NCBI GenBank assembly: GCA_003719395.1
Contig: RHMC01000008.1
Location: 21,251-85,250 of the forward strand
From: Streptomyces altiplanensis
Lineage (GTDB): Bacteria > Actinomycetota > Actinomycetes > Streptomycetales > Streptomycetaceae
Direction of reading: 5' to 3'
DNA: 64,000 nucleotides
Part shown: piece by piece, positions 57,035-64,000 of the stretch
How the letters are laid out: every line of letters starts with the position of its first letter
How positions within the stretch are numbered: the stretch's first letter is position 1
Notes under the pieces: generated by a model
The model's database searches: none
The model's input: the letters and a program-made list of their open reading frames with translations, nothing else
What the model was told of the DNA's origin: nothing
Program-made: the position numbers and the translations under genes

Positions 57035-57378
57035 TGACATCTACTTCTGACGTCAACGGGCGCGGTCACCCACGGTCGGGCCGCTGCCGCTTCAACATGC
57101 GGTCGAGGTGGCTCAGTGGCATCCGGGCCCGCCGCCGGCCCGGCCGAAGAAGCCGCAGGTCATCGGCAAGGCGCCCCAGCCTCTCTCCAGAGCGGGTGTC
57201 GCAGGTTCGAATCCTGCCGGGGCACTTGCGCAGACCTCGCCGAGGTCGAAGGTCTCCTGACCCCGGCTCCCTTCTGGGACGGAAGCTTGGCGAGGTCCTT
57301 CTATCTGGCGAAACTGCCCGGTATCCAACGGCGTATCCGCTACGGTCGGCTTCTTTCGTCGCGTCCCTTGGGGGATCC
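57035..57378. other. stretch without a gene, with a tRNA fragment
   Basis: No convincing coding region. It contains the T-arm fragment at 57191-57226 and GC-rich inverted sequence around 57125-57150, and may carry the promoter of the excalibur-domain gene. Confidence 0.45.
57191..57226 (+). repeat. 3' part of a second tRNA (remnant)
   Basis: GCAGG-TTCGAAT-CCTGC (57201-57217) is a perfect tRNA T-arm followed by CGGGGCA, resembling the 3' end of a Streptomyces arginine tRNA from memory. The upstream 100 bases do not fold into a matching D-arm or 5' acceptor, so it is a fragment, possibly another attachment site. Confidence 0.6.
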
Positions 57379-57905
57379 ATGTCGCACAACCCGCCGCCGC
57401 AGCAGCCGCCTTGGGGGCAGCCGCCCGCCCCTGGGGGTCCCAACCCCTACATGCCCTACACGCCTCCGGCTCCGCAGCCGAGCGCTCGAAGTGGACACGC
57501 AAGCGGGTGTTGATCCCGGCTGCGCTGATGCTGTTCTTCATCGGCGTCGTCGCCGGGTCCGACGGCGAGACGAAGACCGACACCGTAGCGAGCAAGAAGG
57601 CGGCGCCTGCCGCAACCGTGACCGCGACGGTCACAGCCACTCCGGCGCCGGCTGCCACGGTGACGGCGACGGCGACGGCGACGGTCAAGCCGGAACCTGC
57701 GCCGACTGTGACGAAGACGAAGACCGTCCACGTCACGGTGGCCCCCGCTGCGGGCGGCAGCGACGACGGCAGCGGGTCCGGCGGTTCGGCCTACTACGCG
57801 AACTGCACCGCGGTGCGCGCCGCCGGCGCCGCTCCGATCCGCACGGGGGACGCAGGCTACGGCAGGCACCTGGACCGCGACGGTGACGGCGTCGCCTGCG
57901 AATAG
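57379..57905 (+). CDS. membrane-anchored excalibur calcium-binding domain protein, frameshifted
   Basis: A protein of about 175 residues. It starts with a Pro/Gln-rich stretch (SHNPPPQQPPWGQPPAPGG), then after a frame break near 57485 a membrane helix (RVLIPAALMLFFIGVVAG), a low-complexity Ala/Thr/Val spacer built on TVTATxT units, and a C-terminal excalibur domain with the EF-hand-like loop HLDRDGDGVACE and CTAVRAAGAAP before it. These domains bind calcium and often occur with surface nucleases. It sits between att-like copies 2 and 3, so may be element cargo. Confidence 0.76.
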
Positions 57906-58123
57906 CGCAAGTCGCACAGGGTGCCCCTCGGAAGGCGCAAGGGCTTCGTCATCAGGCAAGGGTCGCCGTGGATGTGTGCCGTTCGTTTCGAGAGTCGTGC
58001 TGACATCCATCGCGGACATCAACGACGGTGGACATCAACGACGGTGGACAGCAACGGCAACGAGCGGTCGACAACGCCCCAGTCTCATGGACACCCATGT
58101 GTCGCCAAGCCCCGCTGATCGAA

Positions 58124-58172
58124 CTTGCACAGCAGATGCCGACGGTTCGAAACCGTCCGCGTCCACCACGTG
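58124..58172 (+). repeat. attachment-site-like repeat, copy 3 (diverged)
   Basis: Similar to copy 2 with about four substitutions and one extra base; it shares the C of copy 2 at the position where the tRNA has A (ACACAGCAG). It is a second external boundary of integrated DNA. Confidence 0.75.
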
Positions 58173-58178
58173 CGACCA

Positions 58179-58218
58179 GCCAGAACGCCCCCGTCAAGCA
58201 TGACGGGGGCGTTCTGGC
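58179..58218 (+). terminator. hairpin after att copy 3
   Basis: Perfect 18-bp arms GCCAGAACGCCCCCGTCA and TGACGGGGGCGTTCTGGC around AGCA. Confidence 0.85.
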
Positions 58219-58314
58219 GATCCAGTGGGAGCAGATCGGGAGAACGGCCCCGTACGCCCGGCCGCGGCAGCCCGCACGGAACCACGCAAGGAACCACGGG
58301 GCGGGGAGGCCCGG

Positions 58315-58869
58315 CTACAGGGAGGGGGCGGCGACCGCTTCCATCGCTTCGAGAGCCAGGCCCCACGGGTACCCCTCCGGCTGCCCCTGGAGCCCCTGGA
58401 CCGGCTCGTTCGGCGCGAACCCGCCGTCCCCGTACAGCACCGTCACACCGGCTCCCCGCAGCATCGCCACCGACCGTTCGAACTGCGGGTGCTGCACGTG
58501 GGCCGCGTTCACACACGGCATCGTCACCAACGGGATCCGCTTGCCGATCCCCTCGGCGGCCACGCCCACGACGAACGACGAAGTGATCCCCTGCGCCCAC
58601 TGGTTGACCGAGTTGAACGTCGCCGGCGCGAACAGGATCGCGTCCGCCTCCGGCCACACGTCCGGTTCACCGGGCATCTTGTACTCGGAGCGCACCGGAT
58701 GTCCGGTCAGCACAGCCAACCCGTCGAGGCTGTTGCCGAGCCAGCGGGCCGCGGTCGGCGTCAGCCCCAGGCACACGTCCCACCCACGGGCCTGCGCGTC
58801 CTCGACGATCCGGGCCACGTCGAATACGGGCGGTGCGGCCGAGCAGAACAGGTACAGAGTCCTCGTCAT
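58315..58869 (-). CDS. flavoprotein (phosphopantothenoylcysteine decarboxylase-like)
   Basis: A 184-residue HFCD-fold flavoprotein. It starts with TRTLYLFCSAAPPVFDVARI, then DVCLGLTPTAARWL, ILFAPATFNSVNQWAQGITS (FMN-binding and active-site region) and LVTMPCVNAAHVQHPQFERS with the typical M-P-C/M-N motif. Such proteins decarboxylate peptidyl-cysteine or related compounds. No lantibiotic or CoaBC partner is seen beside it. ATG at 58869, intact. Confidence 0.85.
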   Translation of the reverse strand: MTRTLYLFCSAAPPVFDVARIVEDAQARGWDVCLGLTPTAARWLGNSLDGLAVLTGHPVRSEYKMPGEPDVWPEADAILFAPATFNSVNQWAQGITSSFVVGVAAEGIGKRIPLVTMPCVNAAHVQHPQFERSVAMLRGAGVTVLYGDGGFAPNEPVQGLQGQPEGYPWGLALEAMEAVAAPSL

Positions 58870-59071
58870 GCCGTCCAGTGGATCACACGCAACAACCCCC
58901 GGACCAAGAGGAACAGGGGCGGATGGCGAGTTTTGGACCATGGGGCACGGAGGCGGTTCCGGGCGGGGCGGGGCGCTGCGCGGGGGCCGGCTGTTTCGCG
59001 CGGTCGTCCGGGCTGCGGTCGCGGGGCGTGGGCTATGTTGAGCATCAGTGGGACGAGAGGGAGGCACGCCG

Positions 59072-60004
59072 GTGCCATCAAGGCAGCAGGCACGCGCACA
59101 GGCGTCCGCGATCACGCCGGGGAGGCAGTCTCCGGACACGGAGGCATCCCCCACGGACAGAGTGCGCGCACTGTTCGGCGGTCACCGGCTGTCCCCCGCG
59201 CAGCGGCGTATCGCCCAGTACATCGTCGACCACCTCACCGAGGCCGCCTTCCTGTCGATCACGGACCTGGCGGAGCGCGTCGGGGTGAGTCAGCCGTCGG
59301 TGACCCGCTTCGCGTCCTCCCTGGGCTTCAGTGGGTACCCCGCCCTGCGGGAGGCCCTGCAGCCCATCGCGCTCAGCTCCGTCGCGGGCTCCCCGGACAC
59401 GCGGGAAACGCGGGAGGAGATCCGCCGCAACGAGCTGCAGGCGGCCGTCGACGCCGAGATCGAGAACCTGGAGAGTCTGCGGCGCACCCTCGCCGATCCC
59501 GGCCGGGTCCTCGACATCGGCCGGGAGCTGGCCCGGTCCGTGCCTCTGACGGTTCTGGGACTGCGGATCTCCGTGTCGCTGGCGGAGTACTTCGCCTACG
59601 CGGCGCGGCGGATTCACCCCGACGTGCGGCTGGTGACCCGCGGGGGCAGCGTCGCCTACGACGCGCTGCTCCAGTCGCGGGAGGCGGGCGGGACGTGGGT
59701 GGTGGCGTTCGCGATGCCCCGGCACGCCAACGAGACCCTGGCGGCCCTGCAGGCCGCCCGCAGTACGGGACTGCGCGTCGCGCTGATCACCGATCTGACG
59801 CTCGGGGCACTCGTGGACGAAGCCGATGTGGCACTCACCGCCGGCACCGGATCCCGTCTCGTTTTCGACTCCTACTCGGCGCCGGGCGTCCTGTCCGCAG
59901 CCGTTCTCCAGGCCATGGCCGACGCCGACCCCGTGCGTACGCAGTCACGGCTGGAGGGGTACGAGCAGGTCGCGGAGCAGCACGACTTCTTCATCGAGGA
60001 CTGA
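59072..60004 (+). CDS. MurR/RpiR family transcriptional regulator
   Basis: A 310-residue regulator with an N-terminal RpiR helix-turn-helix (LSPAQRRIAQYIVDHLTEAA, LAERVGVSQPSVTRFASSLG) and a C-terminal SIS sugar-phosphate domain (LTVLGLRISVSLAEYFAYAA, then VVAFAMPRHANETL and LRVALITDLTLGALVDEADV). The GTG at 59072 has GAGGGAGG upstream with normal spacing. It probably senses a phosphosugar; the neighbouring genes do not show the pathway. Confidence 0.9.
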   Translation: MPSRQQARAQASAITPGRQSPDTEASPTDRVRALFGGHRLSPAQRRIAQYIVDHLTEAAFLSITDLAERVGVSQPSVTRFASSLGFSGYPALREALQPIALSSVAGSPDTRETREEIRRNELQAAVDAEIENLESLRRTLADPGRVLDIGRELARSVPLTVLGLRISVSLAEYFAYAARRIHPDVRLVTRGGSVAYDALLQSREAGGTWVVAFAMPRHANETLAALQAARSTGLRVALITDLTLGALVDEADVALTAGTGSRLVFDSYSAPGVLSAAVLQAMADADPVRTQSRLEGYEQVAEQHDFFIED

Positions 60005-60321
60005 GCCGGGCCCGGGCGGAGTCACGGAACACAGCTTTTCATGACACTTGAGGAATGAATTTTTTCATACCCTTGCTTACTCGGCCGTATATATGTTTAC
60101 TGCCTGTGGTCGCCGCATCCTCGCGCCTCACATGACCGGACACCCACGGGCGGCGCACTCCTCCTCACGCCGGCCCACGGGTGTTCCACCCGGGCACTCC
60201 GCTTTCCCCGGCGGACGCCCCCCCTCGGCGGTCCCGGTCAACCCCTGGGCCGGGACGCCGCACACCTCCGCGGTGCTCCGCGACCAGAGAACCCGTCCAC
60301 CATCCCGCCGGAGCGACGACG
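60005..60321. other. intergenic region with AT-rich palindrome
   Basis: About 317 bases with no gene. Between 60030 and 60100 it is strikingly AT-rich for this genome. It contains ATGAA-TTTT-TTCAT (60055-60068), and TTGCTT (60073-60078) followed by TATATATG, which may be promoter elements. Confidence 0.55.
60055..60068. promoter_or_regulatory. AT-rich palindrome, possible operator
   Basis: ATGAATTTTTTCAT has five-base complementary arms around four T. It follows the RpiR-type gene and precedes the small hypothetical gene; it could be an RpiR operator. Confidence 0.4.
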
Positions 60322-60714
60322 ATGCCGCAGATCCTCTCACCGACCGGCCCGGACTGGCCGTGTCAGGTCAAGGCCCCCGGCAGCCGGGACTGGGAGCGCA
60401 CGGCGGCCCGGTGGCTGCGGGACCTCCTGCCGGCCCGCTACGCCGGGTACCCGGCGCTCACCCGGCACCCCCTCCTCCTCGCCCGCCACGCGCAGCTCCA
60501 GGTCGAGCACGAGATCCGTGCCGTACGGGTCGCGCTGCGCACCTGCCGGGCGGAACTGCCCGCCCTCGACGTCTCCGAGAGGCTCATCGAGAGCACCATC
60601 CGGCTCTACGCCGTCGAGCTGGAACAGCTCGGCCGCCTGGCCCGCGCCGTCCGGCTCATCACCGAGGCGCTCCTCGCCGGCGCCCGTACCGGCCAGGGGC
60701 GGCAGGGCCGCTGA
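60322..60714 (+). CDS. conserved-looking hypothetical protein
   Basis: A 130-residue soluble protein from ATG 60322 (PQILSPTGPDWPCQVKAP). It is mostly helical and rich in Arg, Ala and Leu: HPLLLARHAQLQVEHEIRAV, then ERLIESTIRLYAVELEQLGR and LARAVRLITEALLAG. I do not recognise a family. Codon third positions are strongly G/C as in neighbouring real genes. Confidence 0.62.
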   Translation: MPQILSPTGPDWPCQVKAPGSRDWERTAARWLRDLLPARYAGYPALTRHPLLLARHAQLQVEHEIRAVRVALRTCRAELPALDVSERLIESTIRLYAVELEQLGRLARAVRLITEALLAGARTGQGRQGR

Positions 60715-60762
60715 GCGGGATTCCCGTCCGCGGCGGCCGTGCCGGGGAGGGCGGCCCGGGGA

Positions 60763-60768
60763 TACCGT
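60763..60768 (+). promoter_or_regulatory. -10-like box for leaderless DUF2277 gene
   Basis: TACCGT followed by six bases and ATG at 60775, with no ribosome site between. Confidence 0.45.
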
Positions 60769-60774
60769 CGTGGT

Positions 60775-61002
60775 ATGTGCCGCAGCATCAAGACGCTCCG
60801 TCCGCCCGTTCTGCCCGGGGAAGCCACCGACGAGGAGATCGGTGTGGCTGCCCTGCAGTACGTGCGCAAGGTCTCCGGGTTCCGGGCGCCCGCCGCCCAC
60901 AACCGCGAGGTGTTCGACCGGGCCGTCGCCGAAGTGGCCGAGGCGACCCGCAGCCTGCTCGCCGGGATCGAAGTGCGAGGAGGGGCGGCCGGGCAGGGCT
61001 AG
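60775..61002 (+). CDS. DUF2277 family small protein
   Basis: A 75-residue protein matching DUF2277, function unknown: CRSIKTLRPPVLPGEATDEE, then AALQYVRKVSGFRAPAAHN and FDRAVAEVAEATRSLLAGIE. Helical and soluble. Starts as a probably leaderless message; its stop overlaps the convergent VTT gene end by four bases. Confidence 0.87.
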   Translation: MCRSIKTLRPPVLPGEATDEEIGVAALQYVRKVSGFRAPAAHNREVFDRAVAEVAEATRSLLAGIEVRGGAAGQG

Positions 61003-61639
61003 GACGCGGCCGGCGCGGGGGCCGGCGCCGGGCGGCGTACGAACAGGGCCGCCAGGGTGCCCGCCACGAACAGCGCCTGCAGCGAGACCGCCGCGCCCAG
61101 CCACGACGCGCCCAGCCACTGGGCGCCGAGGTAGCCGAGGCCCACGCTGTAACCGGCCCAGGCGACGCCCGCCAGGGCGACCAGGGCAGGAACTCCTTCA
61201 CCTTGCGGTGTGCGGCGCCCGCGCCCAGGGAGACGACGGAGCGGCCCGCCGGGGCGAAGCGGGCGATGACGACGAGGATGCCGCCGCCACGGCTGAGCGC
61301 GGCGCCGAGACGTTCCTGCGCGGTGGTCAGGCGGCGTGAGCGGGCGATGGCGCGGTCGAGGCGCTCGCCGCCGCGCCAGGCCAGGCGGTACGCCACGAAG
61401 TCACCCAGTACGGACGCCGCCGTCGCGCACACCATCAGCGCCAGGATGTCGGGCACCTGGTGCGCGACCTGGCCGGTGGCTCCCGCGACGGTCGTGGTGC
61501 CCGCCGCGGCGGCGGTGGCGGCCGTGATCACCAGGACTCCGCTGGGGAGGACGGGTACGAAAACGTCCAGGACGACGGAGAGCGCGACCACCGCGTAGAT
61601 CCAAGGGCTGCCGGTCAGCGCCCCCACACTTTCCAGCAA
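60999..61639 (-). CDS. VTT/DedA-type membrane protein, frameshifted
   Basis: A membrane protein of about 213 residues in the SNARE-associated/VTT family, a second such gene in the window. N-terminal: WIYAVVALSVVLDVFVPVLP, SGVLVITAATAAAAG, then VLGDFVAYRLAWRGGERLD and the conserved FAPAGRSVVSLGAGA. After a break near 61190 the last helices continue (ALAGVAWAGYSVGLGYLGA; ALFVRRPAPAP) to the stop at 60999. Compared with the DedA at 51230 it lacks the E-x-FPP motif, having VFVPVLPSG. Confidence 0.8.
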
Positions 61640-61822
61640 CGTGACTCCCCGGTTCGTGACAACGCCGCGACGTCGCAGGGGAGCGGCAGGGGCGGCAGTA
61701 CAGCCATACAGCGTACGCCTGCCATATCGGCCGAGATCGTCAGGGGCCCGGCGATGTTGGACATGTCACGTTCGACGGGCTGCCGGGACTGCGGCCGGGA
61801 ACAGCGGGAGGGACCGGTCGGA

Positions 61823-63830
61823 TCAGGTCGGGGTCCGGTCCGTCGGCAGGGAGGTCAGGGCCGCGGCCGTACGTACCGTCACCGCCGCCCGCAGCGCCGC
61901 GCGCGCCACCGCGTCCGCGTCCGCCCAGCGCCACCGAGTCGACCCCGGGCCTGGCGCCCGCCGCGGTCACCCAGTGCACACCCTCCGTGGGCACCCCGAA
62001 CGCGAACCGCCCGGGGTGCGGCCGTCCCTCACCGTCCGTCAGGCGGTACGGGCGGCGGGTGACGTCGAGGCCGCCCGTCTCGTACCCGTCGACCGTGTGC
62101 GGACGGCACTGGCCGGTCTTCAGGAGGCGTGCGAGGAGCTCGTCCGACGTGCGCCGCAGATCGGGCTCCGGCAGCCGTGCCTCGATGAGCGTCGTGGCCG
62201 CGACCTCGGACCCGGCTATGTCGGGGGAGCGGGCGACGAAGGCGTGGTCCGCGGTCTCCACCGTCATGCGCGGACCCACCACGTCCAGTACGCCCGCCTC
62301 GATCAGCGCCGTCATCTCCTCGATCCTCCTGCGCGGCGGCCCGATGGAGAGGAAGGCGTTCAGCGGCGTGTACCAGCGGTCGAGGTGGTCGCGGCGGGAC
62401 GCGCCGGGCAGGCCGGCGTGGTCCACGATCTGCCGCAGCTCGTTGCGCAGGTCGCGCAGCACGTCGAGGGCGGCCTTGCGCGGGCCCGCCACGTTGCCGA
62501 GCGCCGCGTGCGCCGCGTCCCGCCGCAGGTGGCGCAGCAGCCAGGCGCGGTGGTCCGCCGGGTCGCGGAAGGTCTGTCCGGTGTACGGGCGGGCGGTCAG
62601 GTCCCAGCACCAGCGCTCCGCGTGCGGCACCCCGAACGCGGCCAGCACGTCCGCCTCCTCGGCGCTGCGGTGCGCGGTGGCGAGGAAACGCCCGCGAAAG
62701 CCGGTGCCGCCGCCTTGTGCGGCGGTGGCGTGTGCGCGCCCAGCAGCGTCTCGTAATAGACCGTCTCCACCTCCTTCGCGACCAGCGGCCATATCTCCGC
62801 CAGGAAGTCGGGCGGGTCGCCCGCGTCCGCGCGGGCGCGGAAGGCCGCGATCACGCGGGGAGTCAGGAGCAGCGGCTCGTGCCGGCCGTACGGGCCCTTC
62901 GCGTTGTCGCCGCGCGCCTGGTGCGGCACGCCGCGCCGCGATCCGGCGAACAGGCGCGGTTCGCGGCCCGAGCGGTGGTAGACGAGGCCGCCGTCCGCGG
63001 CGTGGGTGAAAGTGCCGCCGTGCCCTGCGGTCAGCAGCGCCATGTGGTCGAAGAAGTTGAGGCCCAGGCCGCGCAGCAGAACGGGTTCGCCGGGGGCGAG
63101 GAACGACAGGTCGAGGTCGGCGGGGTTCGCGGGGAGCAGATGGCGCAGGCCGTGGCGGGCGGCGTGCGCGGTGAGACGCGCCTCCGACGGGCCGGGGCGC
63201 ACGGGCAGGTGGCCCTGGGCGAGGACGACCGCGCTCAGGCCGGTGAGTGCCTCGCCGTTGTCGAGGGCGAGGGTCTGGGAGGCGCCGGGGGAGCCGTGGG
63301 TGTCCTGGAGGTTCACGGCCCGCGCCGGGTGCACCCGTACGGTGACCGACTCCGGCGCCCCGCGCACCACTTGGCGGAACACCCACTCCAGGTAGCGGCC
63401 GTAGCAGGCGCGGGTCGGGTAGTCGTCGGGGCCGAGCGCCGCCTCGCCGCTCCGGGAGGCGGCCCACTCGTACAGGCTCGGCCCCGGGCGTATCGGGCCC
63501 TCGCAGCCGACGCTCGCGTCGGTGAAGAGCGTGACCTGCGAGGCCACCGTGTTCATCAGCAGCTCGCGCGGGCTGGTCGGTACGCCAGACCCGGCCCGCC
63601 CCCGGCGGCGCGGGGTCGACGACGTGCACCGTCAGCCGGGTGTCCGGGGCCAGGTCCGGCACGGAGGCGCAGAGCCTTTCGAGCACGCTGGTGCCGCGCG
63701 GGCCGGCGCCCACGACAGCGATGGCTTGGTGCACTGCGGACAAAGCGTGGACTCCCGGGACGGGTGTGGCGGCGGGTGCGGCGTGGGGCGCCGGAGGCGG
63801 AGGGTTCGCATCATCATGCCGGGGGAGCAC
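61823..63830 (-). CDS. FAD/NAD(P)-binding protein, about 640 residues, three frame breaks
   Basis: A flavoprotein of the FAD-NAD(P)-binding (NAD_binding_9) type, probably an oxidoreductase or hydroxylase-like enzyme. The Rossmann motif is AIAVVGAGPRGTSVLERLCA near the N-terminus, then after a break NTVASQVTLFTDASVG, DYPTRACYGRYLEWVF, VLAQGHLPVRPGPSEARL, LAPGEPVLLRGLGLNFFDHM, and after another break PRKAALDVLRDLRNELRQIV, TPLNAFLSIGPPRRRIEEM and FAFGVPTEGVHWVTAAGARP. Breaks near 63575, 62700 and 61945. The start is uncertain: GTG 63830, or GTG 63734 just before the Rossmann motif. Substrate unknown. Confidence 0.8.
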
Positions 63831-63880
63831 GGGAAGGCGTAGCCCTGTACCGGTGATCTCCCCCCGCTGTGGGAAGGATC

Positions 63881-64000
63881 GACGGGGCCGGACCGCGGGC
63901 GGCCCGGGCCCGCCCGCCGGATCCGCCCGGGACCCCGGCCGCCGGCGACGGGGCCGGACCGCGGGCGGCCCGGGCCCGCCCGCCGGATCCGCCCGGGACC
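63881..64000. repeat. 66-bp tandem repeat cut by the window edge
   Basis: The block beginning GACGGGGCCGGACCGCGGGC at 63881 starts again at 63947 and continues, identical as far as I can compare, to base 64000. The unit contains GCGGGCGGCCCGGGCCCGCC, a strong inverted repeat. The number of copies is unknown because the window ends. Confidence 0.85.

Larger units (their letters stand above)
57906..58314. other. stretch without a gene between the excalibur gene and the flavoprotein gene
   Basis: It holds a 16-base tandem duplication (GACATCAACGACGGTG) around 58015-58046, the third att-like copy and its hairpin. No coding region supported. Confidence 0.5.

Noticed and set aside
56003..58218. 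CRISPR array
   Set aside because: Only three widely spaced copies of a tRNA-derived sequence; spacing and content do not fit repeats and spacers, and no cas genes are present.
58315..58869. Flavoprotein as part of a RiPP cluster
   Set aside because: HFCD flavoproteins can decarboxylate peptide C-termini, but no precursor peptide, cyclase or transporter was seen within reach.

Overview
The window looks like a stretch of Streptomyces chromosome. It is very GC-rich, uses GTG starts freely, and carries the actinomycete fatty-acid cluster fasR-fabD-fabH-acpP-fabF. A homodimeric-type pyruvate dehydrogenase E1 (aceE), a TerD/TerC stress block, DUF3145 and DUF3052 genes, and many secreted or lipoprotein envelope enzymes are also present. 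From memory, the gene order resembles the core region around fabDHPF and aceE of Streptomyces coelicolor; this was not checked by alignment.

Layout. 1-10.5 kb: peripheral metabolism (M14 carboxypeptidase, acetyltransferase, EI24 membrane protein, nitrilase-like hydrolase, LysE exporter, C15-like peptidase, TetR regulator beside a GH3 glucosidase, aldose epimerase, SGNH lipoprotein). 10.8-16.3 kb: DUF3145 and the fatty-acid synthase operon with its activator FasR. 16.3-24.8 kb: envelope genes (pirin, L,D-transpeptidase, FemX-like transferase, MurJ flippase), then a response regulator / histidine kinase / GerMN-type lipoprotein operon and a serine hydrolase. 24.8-34.4 kb: acetyltransferase, MerR with aldo/keto reductase, membrane acyltransferase, two paralogous DUF1023-type hydrolases, a DesK/NarL-type two-component pair and a DUF4429 protein. 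33.7-37.8 kb: TetR and a drug-efflux MFS pump with a clear operator, a protease-inhibitor-like secreted protein and a potassium channel. 37.9-41.4 kb: aceE and DUF3052. 41.6-51.3 kb: peroxiredoxin and a large Ter module: two TerD, TerC, a TerA-like protein, a TerD variant, then an aldolase - fused phosphoribosyltransferase/PELOTA protein - HAD phosphatase operon. 51.2-55.8 kb: DedA, an odd sensor-LuxR fusion, O-methyltransferase, zinc ribbon, coiled-coil protein, DUF4097 lipoprotein. 56.0-58.2 kb: a tRNA-Val gene followed by two more copies of its 3' end, i.e. an integration site with remnants of mobile DNA. 58.3-64 kb: flavoprotein, RpiR regulator, small DUF2277 gene, VTT-type membrane protein, and a large FAD/NAD(P)-binding protein, ending in a 66-bp tandem repeat cut by the window edge.

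The most interesting system is the Ter module. Calcium-binding TerD proteins and the TerC membrane protein sit beside a four-activity biosynthetic operon predicted in the literature to make a nucleoside-like metabolite; here two of its phosphoribosyltransferase units are fused in one reading frame.

Caution on data quality. About 22 of the roughly 60 genes, including the essential fabD and murJ, are split between reading frames, with about 40 breaks in all. The breaks I inspected mostly look like loss of one G or C from a short run. I treat these as sequence errors and give the full span of each gene, not as pseudogenes. Exact residue numbers downstream of a break are therefore approximate.
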